From positions 1-52,798 of the forward strand of contig JAFTVG010000027.1 in NCBI GenBank assembly GCA_017465885.1: a stretch of 52,798 nt of DNA. The letters are read 5' to 3'. Of this stretch, positions 23,665 to 31,701 are shown in pieces; positions within the stretch are counted from its first letter, which is position 1, and every line of letters begins with the position of its first letter. The DNA is from Clostridia bacterium (lineage in GTDB: Bacteria; Bacillota; Clostridia; Oscillospirales; CAG-272). The notes under the pieces are model-generated. The model ran no database searches and had not been told where the DNA came from. It saw only the letters and a list, made by a program, of their open reading frames with translations. The position numbers and the translations under genes were made by a program.

Positions 23665-25314
23665 ATGAGCGAACTGAAGAAAAACACCTTTGCAGGGGTG
23701 AAGGGCCCCGTTGTGACCATCGTGATGGACGGCGTGGGCATTGCCCCCGAAAATGCGGCAAACGCCGTATACTGCGCCCACACCCCCACCCTTGACAGAC
23801 TGATGAAGGATTATCCCGTCAGAAGCTTAAGAGCCCACGGTACGGCAGTGGGTTTGCCCTCCGATGACGATATGGGCAACTCCGAGGTGGGACACAACGC
23901 CCTCGGCTCGGGTCAGGTCTTTGCCCAGGGCGCAAAGCTGGTATCCCAGTCTATCGAGAGCGGAAAGATGTTCGCTTCCGAAACCTGGAAGACGCTGGTT
24001 GGCGGCGTGAAGGAGGAGGGAACGCTCCATTTTCTCGGACTGTTCTCCGACGGCAACGTGCACTCTCACATCGACCATCTGAAGGCAATGATCGTGAAGG
24101 CAAAGGAAGAGGGCGTAAAGAAGGTGCGCGTGCATATTCTGCTGGACGGCAGAGACGTGGGCGAGACCTCTGCTCTTGACTATGTGGAGCCCTTTGAGGC
24201 ATTCCTGGCAGAGCTGCGCGCTCCCGAATTTGACGTGATGATCGCCTCGGGCGGCGGCAGAATGCAGATCACTATGGACAGATACGAGGCAAACTGGTCT
24301 ATGGTGGAAAAGGGCTGGCAGACCCACGTGCTGGGTCTTGGCAGACAGTTTGCTTCCGCTAAGGAAGCAATTGAGACCTACAGAGCGGAGACCAAGGTCA
24401 TCGACCAGGATCTGCCCGCGTTCGTGATCGCCAAGGACGGCAAGCCCGTGGGCACCGTTGAGGACGGCGACAGCGTGATCTTCTTCAACTTCCGCGGCGA
24501 CCGCGCCATCGAGATCTCCAAGACCTTCGACACCGCAGAGGGCTTTGACAAGTTTGACCGCGTCAGATATCCCAAGGTGCTGTACGCAGGTATGCTGGAA
24601 TACGACGGCGACGCACATATTCCTTCAAGATACCTTGTAAATCCCCCCGAGATCACCAACACCATGGGTGAATATCTTGCCGCGACCGGCATTTCTCAGG
24701 CTGCCATCTCCGAGACGCAGAAATACGGTCACGTGACCTACTTCTGGAACGGCAACCGCTCGGGTAAGTTTGACGAGGAGCTGGAGACCTACGTGGAGAT
24801 CCCCTCCGACGTGGTGCCCTTTGAGCAGAGACCCTGGATGAAGTGCGCCGAGATTACCGACGAGCTGATCGCCATGATCCGCTCGGGCAAATACAGATCC
24901 ATCCGCTGCAACTTCCCCAACGGAGATATGGTGGGCCATACCGGTTCGATGGAAGCCACCCGTATTTCCATGGAGGCGCTGGACCTGCAACTGGCAAGAA
25001 TCCTGCCCGTGATCGACGAGGTGGGCGGTGTTGCGCTGATCACTGCAGACCACGGTAATGCCGACGAAATGTACGAGATGGACAAGAAGACGGGCGCACC
25101 CAAGTGCGGCAAGGACGGCAAGTTCAAGGCAAAGACCAGCCATACCTTAAACCCCGTTCCCTTTATCATTTACGACAACTTCTACACCGATGCTTACACC
25201 GTAAAGGAGCAGAAGGCAGACTTCGGTCTTGCAAACGTAGCGGCAACCGCTGTGAATTTGCTTGGCTACGAGGCACCCGAAATGTGGAACGAATCGGTTA
25301 TCGAGATCAAGTAA
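23665..25314 (+). CDS. gpmI: 2,3-bisphosphoglycerate-independent phosphoglycerate mutase
   Basis: A 549-residue glycolytic enzyme that interconverts 3- and 2-phosphoglycerate with two Mn2+ ions. It is an alkaline-phosphatase-fold protein: VVTIVMDGVGIAPENAANAV carries the first metal Asp, and Ser73 in DDDMGNSEVGHNALGSG is the phosphoryl-transfer nucleophile. HILLDGRDVGETSALDYVE is in the transferase insert, and ALITADHGNADEM and SHTLNPVPFI hold the remaining metal ligands. It is longer than the ~510-residue Bacillus form, matching the ~550-residue branch found in plants, trypanosomatids and some anaerobes. Monocistronic, with its own promoter and terminator. Mn dependence may link it to the neighbouring mntP. 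Confidence 0.95.
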   Translation: MSELKKNTFAGVKGPVVTIVMDGVGIAPENAANAVYCAHTPTLDRLMKDYPVRSLRAHGTAVGLPSDDDMGNSEVGHNALGSGQVFAQGAKLVSQSIESGKMFASETWKTLVGGVKEEGTLHFLGLFSDGNVHSHIDHLKAMIVKAKEEGVKKVRVHILLDGRDVGETSALDYVEPFEAFLAELRAPEFDVMIASGGGRMQITMDRYEANWSMVEKGWQTHVLGLGRQFASAKEAIETYRAETKVIDQDLPAFVIAKDGKPVGTVEDGDSVIFFNFRGDRAIEISKTFDTAEGFDKFDRVRYPKVLYAGMLEYDGDAHIPSRYLVNPPEITNTMGEYLAATGISQAAISETQKYGHVTYFWNGNRSGKFDEELETYVEIPSDVVPFEQRPWMKCAEITDELIAMIRSGKYRSIRCNFPNGDMVGHTGSMEATRISMEALDLQLARILPVIDEVGGVALITADHGNADEMYEMDKKTGAPKCGKDGKFKAKTSHTLNPVPFIIYDNFYTDAYTVKEQKADFGLANVAATAVNLLGYEAPEMWNESVIEIK

Positions 25315-25337
25315 AACGGATCAATCAAAAACAGATC

Positions 25338-25372
25338 AAAAAAAGAGCTTCCCGCGGGAGGCTCTTTTTATT
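25338..25372 (+). terminator. Terminator after gpmI
   Basis: Stem AAAAAGAGC-TTCCC / GGGAG-GCTCTTTTT with a two-base centre and T-rich tail. It may also work for the convergent mntP gene because the left arm begins with an A-run. Confidence 0.85.
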
Positions 25373-25402
25373 TCATTGAAAGAAAGCTCGATCAAGCGTT
25401 CT

Positions 25403-25993
25403 TTAAAAAAATGAGGTAATGAAGATCTCAAGTCCGATGAAAATGAGGATGACACCGCCAAGGATCCCCGCCTTGCCCGAAAGGTGCGCACCCGCCTTTT
25501 TGCCCAAATACACGCCGCCAAGGCAGATGAAAAAGGTGACGGCGGCGATGATCAGGGCACAAAGAAGAGCCTCGAGCACTCCGTATTCGGCGATGGTAAA
25601 GCCCACAGAAAGGGCATCGATGGAGGTGGCGACCCCCTGCACCAGCAGGGTGGAGAGGGTCAGTCTTTTGCCGCAGGCGCAGACCTCCTCGTTTTTACAG
25701 CGGATGCCCTCGATCAGCATCTTTCCGCCAATAAAGCTCAAAAGCAGCAGTGCGATATAGGGGATCGCCTTTTCAAAGGCGGTAAAACAGCTTGCCACGG
25801 TATGCACCAAAAACCAGCCGATGAGGGGCATTGCCGCCTGAAAGAAGGCAAAAATGCCTGCAATTCCGTTCGTTTTTCTCTTTTTCATGCAAGGCTCGGA
25901 AAGACCGTCGGCAAGAGATACCGAAAAGGCGTCCATGGCAAGACCAACACCCAAGAGAATGCTGTTAAAAAAGAAAGTAAAGCCCAAATTCAT
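25403..25993 (-). CDS. mntP: Manganese efflux pump MntP
   Basis: A 196-residue, six-TM exporter of the MntP (YebN) family that pumps excess Mn2+ out of the cell. Characteristic acidic membrane motifs are GLAMDAFSVSLADGL near 16-30 and its repeat VATSIDALSVGFTIAEYG near 118-135; the two Asp-Ala pairs are the transport residues. A Cys-containing loop (CKNEEVCACGK) lies between the halves. It is preceded by a yybP-ykoY riboswitch and a terminator, the classic arrangement for Mn-induced mntP genes, which strengthens the assignment. Confidence 0.95.
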   Translation of the reverse strand: MNLGFTFFFNSILLGVGLAMDAFSVSLADGLSEPCMKKRKTNGIAGIFAFFQAAMPLIGWFLVHTVASCFTAFEKAIPYIALLLLSFIGGKMLIEGIRCKNEEVCACGKRLTLSTLLVQGVATSIDALSVGFTIAEYGVLEALLCALIIAAVTFFICLGGVYLGKKAGAHLSGKAGILGGVILIFIGLEIFITSFF

Positions 25994-26013
25994 ATCCGTT
26001 TTCGTCCTTTTTC

Positions 26014-26047
26014 AAAATAAAATCGGGTACGGCAAAGCCATACCCGA
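26014..26047 (-). terminator. Riboswitch-controlled terminator in the mntP leader
   Basis: Minus-strand hairpin TCGGGTA (26047-26041) / TACCCGA (26029-26023), with inner pairs GGC / GCC, then TTTTATTTT. It lies before the mntP ribosome-binding site, so it would abort transcription unless an alternative fold forms. Confidence 0.85.
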
Positions 26048-26070
26048 TAATGAAGATGACATTCAAGATC

Positions 26071-26178
26071 CACGTATAGCATTTCCGTTATACGTGAGTC
26101 TCGCAATTTGAAGCAAGCCAGACCGTGCGGTCAGTATGTTGACTTGCTACGCGGTTTCGCGCTCGCTACTCCCTCACG
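26071..26178 (-). promoter_or_regulatory. yybP-ykoY manganese riboswitch
   Basis: The minus strand shows the conserved aptamer elements GGGAGTAGC (26173-26165) and GTCAACATACTG (26143-26132), which form the Mn2+-binding loops of the yybP-ykoY class. P1 is CGTGAG (26178-26173) pairing with CTCACG (26098-26093). Directly after it comes a competing hairpin CACGTATA (26096-26089) / TATACGTG (26078-26071), and GCTATAC (26080-26074) can pair with GTATGGC (26043-26037) of the terminator. That gives a consistent Mn-on antitermination switch. Confidence 0.93.
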
Positions 26179-26184
26179 GCAGGT

Positions 26185-26213
26185 AGTATAGCACCAAAAG
26201 AGGACTTTGTCAA
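26185..26213 (-). promoter_or_regulatory. Promoter for the mntP riboswitch transcript
   Basis: Minus strand: consensus TTGACA (26213-26208), 17 bases, TATACT (26190-26185), extended -10 TGC. The -35 overlaps the stop codon of the upstream kinase-like gene. Confidence 0.9.
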
Positions 26214-27019
26214 CCGTTTTGTGAAAAATGTCCGGTCACAAAGTAAAACCAGGCGGGAAGATCAACGTCAAGGTCGGTGAATTCGCCCTTTTCGTAGCAG
26301 GCGATCTGCCTGAACAATTCGGTGTTGTCGTAAAAGAATGCGCGGTCACAGTAGGGAAGCACCCTTGAAAGGGCTTCGGGCATGGTGTTGTAGCGCTTGC
26401 GGATGACCTCCTCGGAAATGCCGTGGCCGCCCTTTTCCACTCTCTTTTTCACCCGATCGATGGAGATCTCCACCCCGTTTACCCCTACGAAATAGAGGGT
26501 GATGAAAAAGCCTGCCTCCTTTGCCGCCTTCAGCTGCTTGACGATGACGGCGCCGGGCAACGTGGTCTCCTGATTGAAGGACTCTCCTCTTGCAACGCAC
26601 GCCTTTGCCTCCTTGAGTGCCACGCATCCGGCTCTGACCTGCACGGTGGGATCCCGCCAGTCACCAAGGCTTCTTGCGATGTCGTCCACGCTCACCCGTC
26701 TGCCTAAGTTCATTTTGTCCTTCAGGGTGATATAAAGGGAGGTCTTGCCCGTGCCGTTGACACCTGCAAAGAGGTACATTTTTTTGCCGTCCTCCTCCCT
26801 TGAAGGGGGATCTTCGTCGTGCTCCTCCTTTTTTTGTCCGAAGGACAGCTGTACCGCCTCAAGAAGGCGCTCGGGTAAAGAAGCTCTGACGTTTTCTTTA
26901 AAGGCGTCCAGTCCTTTTTTGAGGGCTGTCAGGGCGTCGTCGCTCTGGCGGTCGTCAGTGGCTTTCTGATCGTCCTTTTTGGGGACGGGGGTGGATCTGC
27001 GTTCCTCAGGTTCTCTCAC
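26210..27019 (-). CDS. Zeta-toxin-like P-loop kinase with charged N-terminal extension
   Basis: A 269-residue protein. Residues 1-80 are a highly charged, probably flexible region. From 81 the domain matches zeta-toxin/predicted-ATPase proteins: Walker A GVNGTGKT at 86-93, RRVSVDDIARSLGD with the Asp that usually activates substrate hydroxyl, FNQETTLPG (the ETT of 151-153), FFITLYFVGVNGVEISIDRV and the lid-like KRVEKGGHGISEEVIRKRY. Classic zeta toxins phosphorylate UDP-N-acetylglucosamine. Many chromosomal homologues are untested and could be housekeeping kinases. It is translationally coupled (ATGA) to the lysine-rich protein upstream, in the position of an antitoxin. Confidence 0.72.
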   Translation of the reverse strand: MREPEERRSTPVPKKDDQKATDDRQSDDALTALKKGLDAFKENVRASLPERLLEAVQLSFGQKKEEHDEDPPSREEDGKKMYLFAGVNGTGKTSLYITLKDKMNLGRRVSVDDIARSLGDWRDPTVQVRAGCVALKEAKACVARGESFNQETTLPGAVIVKQLKAAKEAGFFITLYFVGVNGVEISIDRVKKRVEKGGHGISEEVIRKRYNTMPEALSRVLPYCDRAFFYDNTELFRQIACYEKGEFTDLDVDLPAWFYFVTGHFSQNG

Positions 27020-27660
27020 AGCAAGCCCTCGCCGATCACCTTTTCCTGCTCGGCCTGCAGCTTTAAATTGATCAGAGAACGGTAAAAGGTCTTTTCCTCT
27101 CTGGTGGCGGCGTTCAAGAGCAGCTCCTCCAGCTCCTCAAAGGAGGTGCATTCAAACTGCTCATAGATGGTCAGATGCCCTTCCTCAAGGCGCTTGAGCT
27201 TTGCCTTTTCAAATGCCTTTTGCTCCTTCTGCGAGCGCTTAGCCGCCCTTTTGGCAGCCTTTCTCTGCGCCTTTCGCTCCTTTTTGGAAAGGGGTGCGCT
27301 TTCGTTTCCCATCTGTCCTACCTTTTCAAGAACGGGCTGCCAGAAAGCCGATTGCTCGGCGCCCGAAAGGGGTATTTGCCCTCTTTTTTCTGCCTTTTTC
27401 ATTGCCTTGCGCGCTTTTTTGGCGATGCGCCGTTCTTCTTTTATTGCTCTTTTTTTGGCTTTTTTTGCCGCTTTGTTTTCTTTTTTTGCTGCTTTAGCTG
27501 CCTTTTTTTCTTCTTTTCTTGCCTTTTTTGCGGCTTTTTTTGAGGCCTTGAAGGCTTTTTTTGCTTCTTTTACAGCCTTTTTTGCCTCCTTGGGATCTAT
27601 GGACAGACCGCTTTGCGGCGGGTTGGCTTGCTCTTTCATCCTGTTTTCGGACTCTACCAT
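27016..27660 (-). CDS. Lysine/alanine-rich protein, possible partner of the zeta-like kinase
   Basis: A 214-residue, extremely basic protein. Residues 24-93 and 125-158 are dense in Lys, Ala and Arg, with long predicted helices and repeated KKAAKKA-like patterns, reminiscent of histone H1-like or nucleoid proteins. The last ~55 residues differ: LTIYEQFECTSFEELEELLL and EEKTFYRSLINLKLQAEQE form a compact acidic helical module. From memory, similar small modules stand alone upstream of zeta-like genes in gut Bacillota; I cannot verify this here. AAAGGAG lies seven bases before the ATG. A role as antitoxin or nucleic-acid tether is inference only. Confidence 0.6.
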   Translation of the reverse strand: MVESENRMKEQANPPQSGLSIDPKEAKKAVKEAKKAFKASKKAAKKARKEEKKAAKAAKKENKAAKKAKKRAIKEERRIAKKARKAMKKAEKRGQIPLSGAEQSAFWQPVLEKVGQMGNESAPLSKKERKAQRKAAKRAAKRSQKEQKAFEKAKLKRLEEGHLTIYEQFECTSFEELEELLLNAATREEKTFYRSLINLKLQAEQEKVIGEGLL

Positions 27661-27738
27661 GGTCTTGCTCCTTTGATCTGCATTTTAAAACGTAGCCTGC
27701 GGGGGTGCTTTTCTGCGCTCCAAACTCGTCCATCTTCC

Positions 27739-27767
27739 ATTATACCGTAAAAAATCTCTTTTTGCAA
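27739..27767 (-). promoter_or_regulatory. Promoter for the lysine-rich / zeta-like operon
   Basis: Minus strand: TTGCAA (27767-27762), 17 bases, TATAAT (27744-27739). It diverges from the PFOR promoter about 85 bases away. Confidence 0.8.
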
Positions 27768-27849
27768 GAGGGAAGAGCGGATTTCCTGAAATTTGCCCTT
27801 TTTGCAGAAAAAAACTTGATATTTTTTTTATAAAAATTTTGAAAAACGA

Positions 27850-27878
27850 TTTACAAGATCGAAAAATAGTGGTACAAT
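27850..27878 (+). promoter_or_regulatory. Promoter for the PFOR gene
   Basis: TTTACA (27850-27855), 17 bases, TACAAT (27873-27878). A near-palindrome AGAGCT ... AGTTCT (27880-27897) lies at the expected start of transcription and could be an operator. Confidence 0.7.
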
Positions 27879-27940
27879 AGAGCTGTATAGAGTTCTATGA
27901 ACCAAACACTACATATATATTTTCAGGAGGATTCGTTATC

Positions 27941-30900
27941 ATGGCAAGAAAGAAATTATCCATGGACGGTAACAACGCGGCGGCGCACGTGAGCTACGCC
28001 TTTACCGAGGTTGCCGGTATTTACCCCATCACCCCCTCCAGCCCTATGGCTGACTACGTTGACCAGTGGTCCGCTCAGGGTCTGAAGAACATTTTCGGTA
28101 CTTCCGTAAAGGTTATGGAGATGCAGTCTGAGGCAGGCGCGGCAGGTACCGTGCACGGCTCTCTTGCGGCAGGTGCGCTGACCACCACCTATACCGCTTC
28201 CCAGGGACTTCTGCTGATGATCCCCAATATGTACAAGATCGCGGGCGAGCTGCTGCCCTGCGTCTTCCACGTTTCGGCACGTTGCGTAGCGTCCCACGCG
28301 TTAAACATCTTCGGCGACCACTCCGACGTTTACGCCTGCCGTCAGACCGGCTTTGCAATGCTGGCTGAGACCAACCCTCAGGAGGTTATGGACCTGGGTG
28401 CCGTTGCACATCTGGCAACCATCAAGGGCAGAGTTCCCTTCCTGAACTTCTTCGACGGCTTCCGTACCTCCCACGAGATCCAGAAGATCGAGGTATGGGA
28501 CTTTGACGATCTGAAGGAAATGGTGGATATGGACGCGGTCAACGCGTTCCGCAACCGCTCCCTCACCCCCGAGCACCCCGTTCTTCGCGGCTCGGCTGAA
28601 AACGGCGACATCTTCTTCCAGCACAGAGAAGCCTGCAACGGCTACTACAACGCTCTTCCCGCAATCGTTGAGGAGTACATGGACAAGGTCAACGCCAAGA
28701 TCGGCACCGACTATAAGCTCTTCAACTACTACGGCGCACCCGATGCTGAAAGAGTCATCATCGCAATGGGCTCTATCTGCGACGTGGCAGAAGAGGTGAT
28801 CGACTATATGCTCGCCGCAGGCGAAAAGGTCGGTCTTGTAAAGGTACGTCTGTATAGACCCTTCGTTGCTGAAAAGCTCATCGAGGCTATCCCCGCAACT
28901 GCAAAGAAGATCGCAGTTCTTGACAGAACCAAGGAGCCCGGCTCTCTTGGTGAGCCCCTCTACCTTGACGTTGTTACCGCACTGGCAAAGGGCGGCGTGA
29001 CTGCTACCGTTGTGGGCGGTCGTTACGGTCTGGGCTCCAAGGATACTCCTCCCTCCAGCATCTTCGCCGTATACGAAAACCTGGCAAAGGACGAGCCCAA
29101 GAACGGCTTCACTCTGGGCATCGTTGACGACGTGACCGGCACCTCTCTTGAAGAGAAGCCCGCTCCCGACACCGCAGCGGCAGGCACCGTATCCTGCAAG
29201 TTCTGGGGTCTGGGCGGCGATGGTACCGTTGGTGCAAACAAGAACTCCATCAAGATCATCGGTGACCACACCGACAAGTATATTCAGGCATACTTCCAGT
29301 ATGACTCCAAGAAGACCGGCGGTATCACCATTTCCCACCTGCGCTTTGGTGACAAGCCCATCAAGTCTCCTTACTACATCAACCAGGCAAACTTCGTTGC
29401 CTGCCACAACCAGTCCTACCTGACCAAGTACGATATGGTTTCCGACGTCAAGCCCGGCGGCACCTTCCTGCTTGACTGCCAGTGGAGTGCAGAGGAGCTG
29501 GATGCCCATCTGCCCGCTTCGGTAAAGAGCTACATCGCCAACAACGACGTCAACTTCTACACCATCAACGCCACCGACCTTGCCATCAAGAAGATCGGTA
29601 ACGCAAAGGTAAAGAACACCATCCTGCAGTCTGCATTCTTTGCTCTTGCCAACATCCTGCCCAAGGACGAGGCGATTGAATATATGAAGAAGATGGCTTA
29701 CAAGTCCTACATCAAGAAGGGTCAGGCAATGGTTGACCTGAACTATGCGGCAATCGACGCAGGCGCTGACGCCTTCGTGAAGATCGACGTGCCCGCAAGC
29801 TGGAAGGACTGCGGCGCAGACGCGCCCAAGGCTGAGGCCACCGGCGCCAGACCCGAGCTTGTGAAGTTCGTGAACGGCGTGGTTGCTCCCGTTGGCGCAA
29901 TGAAGGGTGACAGCCTGCCCGTATCGGCATTTATGGACTATGCAGACGGTACCTTCCCTCAGGGCTCTGCCGCTTACGAGAAGAGAGGCGTAGCCGTAAT
30001 GGTTCCCCAGTGGAACGCGGAGAAGTGCATCCAGTGTAACAGCTGTGCATTCGTATGTCCTCACGCCACCATCCGTCCCTTCGCACTGACCGAGGAAGAG
30101 GCTGCTGCCGCTCCCGCAGTGACCAAGTTTGCCGCAAAGCCCGTGGTAAAGACCAACTACAAGTTCACTATGGCGGTATCTCCCCTTGACTGTATGGGTT
30201 GTACCCTGTGCGTGAAGGCGTGCCCTGTTAACGCGGGTGTTGACAAGAAGGCTGCAGCCGCAGGCGAGAAGGCAGATCCCGCAAACTACGCCATCGTGAT
30301 GAAGCCTCAGGCTACTCAGAGCGAGCAGCAGGCGGCATTCGACTACTGTGTTGCAAGCGTTTCCGAGAAGAAGGAGCTGATCAACAACACCGTAAAGGGC
30401 AGCCAGTTCAAGCAGCCCCTGCTTGAGTTCTCGGGCTCCTGCGCAGGCTGTGCCGAGACCTCTTACGCAAGACTGATCACTCAGCTCTTCGGTGAGAGAA
30501 TGTACATCTCCAACGCTACCGGCTGTTCCTCCATCTGGGGCGGCTCGGCTCCCGCAACTCCTTACACCGTGAACAAGGAATCGGGCAGAGGTCCCGCTTG
30601 GGCAAACTCTCTGTTCGAGGATAACGCTGAGCACGGTCTGGGTATGGCGCTGGGTCAGAAGGCGATCCGCGAGAAGCTGATGGCAAAGGTTGCCGAAATG
30701 GCAGAGTCCGAAAAGGCTTCCGACGAGTTCAAGGCGGCTGCAAAGGCATACTTTGACACCAAGAACGACGGTGCGGCAAACGAAGCGGCTACCGCGGCTC
30801 TGGTTGCTGAGCTTGAAAAGGCAGCAGAGGCAGGATGCCCCGTAGCACCCGAGGTGCTGGCAGAGAAGCAGTACCTGTCCAAGAAGTCCGTTTGGATCTT

Positions 30901-31525
30901 CGGCGGCGACGGCTGGGCATACGATATCGGCTTCGGCGGTCTTGACCACGTTCTGGCATCGGGCGAGGATGTAAACGTGATGGTATTCGATACCGAGGTT
31001 TACTCCAACACCGGCGGACAGGCTTCCAAGGCTTCCAACATCGGTCAGGTTGCACAGTTTGCAGCAGCAGGTAAGGCTCTGGGCAAGAAGAACCTGGCAG
31101 AGATCGCGATGTCTTACGGCTACGTATACGTTGCACAGATCGCAATGGGCGCAGATATGAACCAGACCCTGAAGGCTCTGGCTGAGGCAGAGGCGTATAA
31201 CGGTCCTTCGCTGATCATCGGCTATGCACCCTGCGAAATGCACGGTGTGAAGGGCGGCATGCAGAACAGCCAGCTTGAAATGAAGAAGGCTGTTGAGGCA
31301 GGCTACTGGAATATGTTCCGCTACAACCCCGCCGCAGAGACCAAGTTCGTTGTGGACTCCAAGGCACCCACCGCAGACTACGTGGAATTCATCAAGAGCG
31401 AGACCCGTTACGCGCGTCTGGCACAGTCCTTCCCCGAAAGAGCGGAAGAGCTGTTCAAGAAGGCGGCAGACCATGCGGCTGCCAAGTTCGACAGACTCCA
31501 GAAGATGGGCAAGTTGTACGAATGA
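27941..31525 (+). CDS. nifJ: Pyruvate:ferredoxin (flavodoxin) oxidoreductase
   Basis: A 1194-residue single-chain PFOR, which oxidises pyruvate with CoA to acetyl-CoA and CO2 and passes electrons to ferredoxin; it is central to energy metabolism in strict anaerobes. The N-terminal domain begins SMDGNNAAAHVSYAFTEVAG, with ITPSSPMADYVD. Two 4Fe-4S motifs are present, CIQCNSCAFVCP from Cys696 and CMGCTLCVKACP from Cys751. The TPP-binding domain starts near 834 (CAGCAET) and includes GGDGWAYDIGFGGLDHVL and VFDTEVYSNTGGQASKAS. Codon use is strongly biased, as in the ribosomal genes, so expression should be high. AGGAGG precedes the ATG. Confidence 0.97.
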   Translation: MARKKLSMDGNNAAAHVSYAFTEVAGIYPITPSSPMADYVDQWSAQGLKNIFGTSVKVMEMQSEAGAAGTVHGSLAAGALTTTYTASQGLLLMIPNMYKIAGELLPCVFHVSARCVASHALNIFGDHSDVYACRQTGFAMLAETNPQEVMDLGAVAHLATIKGRVPFLNFFDGFRTSHEIQKIEVWDFDDLKEMVDMDAVNAFRNRSLTPEHPVLRGSAENGDIFFQHREACNGYYNALPAIVEEYMDKVNAKIGTDYKLFNYYGAPDAERVIIAMGSICDVAEEVIDYMLAAGEKVGLVKVRLYRPFVAEKLIEAIPATAKKIAVLDRTKEPGSLGEPLYLDVVTALAKGGVTATVVGGRYGLGSKDTPPSSIFAVYENLAKDEPKNGFTLGIVDDVTGTSLEEKPAPDTAAAGTVSCKFWGLGGDGTVGANKNSIKIIGDHTDKYIQAYFQYDSKKTGGITISHLRFGDKPIKSPYYINQANFVACHNQSYLTKYDMVSDVKPGGTFLLDCQWSAEELDAHLPASVKSYIANNDVNFYTINATDLAIKKIGNAKVKNTILQSAFFALANILPKDEAIEYMKKMAYKSYIKKGQAMVDLNYAAIDAGADAFVKIDVPASWKDCGADAPKAEATGARPELVKFVNGVVAPVGAMKGDSLPVSAFMDYADGTFPQGSAAYEKRGVAVMVPQWNAEKCIQCNSCAFVCPHATIRPFALTEEEAAAAPAVTKFAAKPVVKTNYKFTMAVSPLDCMGCTLCVKACPVNAGVDKKAAAAGEKADPANYAIVMKPQATQSEQQAAFDYCVASVSEKKELINNTVKGSQFKQPLLEFSGSCAGCAETSYARLITQLFGERMYISNATGCSSIWGGSAPATPYTVNKESGRGPAWANSLFEDNAEHGLGMALGQKAIREKLMAKVAEMAESEKASDEFKAAAKAYFDTKNDGAANEAATAALVAELEKAAEAGCPVAPEVLAEKQYLSKKSVWIFGGDGWAYDIGFGGLDHVLASGEDVNVMVFDTEVYSNTGGQASKASNIGQVAQFAAAGKALGKKNLAEIAMSYGYVYVAQIAMGADMNQTLKALAEAEAYNGPSLIIGYAPCEMHGVKGGMQNSQLEMKKAVEAGYWNMFRYNPAAETKFVVDSKAPTADYVEFIKSETRYARLAQSFPERAEELFKKAADHAAAKFDRLQKMGKLYE

Positions 31526-31540
31526 TCGACACTTTAAAAG

Positions 31541-31573
31541 GGGCTGTCTCAGACCAAGGGTCTGGGACAGCCC
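31541..31573 (+). terminator. Terminator-like hairpin after the PFOR gene
   Basis: Stem GGGCTGTCTCAGACC / GGTCTGGGACAGCCC, nearly perfect, with a three-base loop but only TTC after it. It may stabilise the 3' end as much as terminate. Confidence 0.65.
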
Positions 31574-31644
31574 TTCGGCTATTGCTTAGAAAAAGGACGG
31601 AAGGAAGCGCAACCAACGGTTAAGTTTTTTTTGGCGTTTGGTAC

Positions 31645-31673
31645 TTGCACTTTCTTTTTGAAGATGGTATACT
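31645..31673 (+). promoter_or_regulatory. Promoter for the membrane-anchored surface protein
   Basis: TTGCAC (31645-31650), 17 bases, TATACT (31668-31673), followed by GTATGCAC. The start of transcription near 31680 excludes the in-frame ATG at 31645. Confidence 0.8.
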
Positions 31674-31701
31674 GTATGCACAACCGAAAGGAGAGTTGCT
31701 T

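Noticed and set aside
28301..31474. 1057-codon open frame antisense to the PFOR gene
   Set aside because: It results from the biased codon use of the PFOR gene, which avoids codons that read as stops in this frame. The translation is Cys/Leu/Val-rich without domains and has no ribosome-binding site.
31541..31573. GGGGCTGTCTCA-type sequence as an insertion-sequence end
   Set aside because: Similar bases occur at some IS ends, but here it is half of a closed hairpin right after a stop codon, with no transposase or second end.
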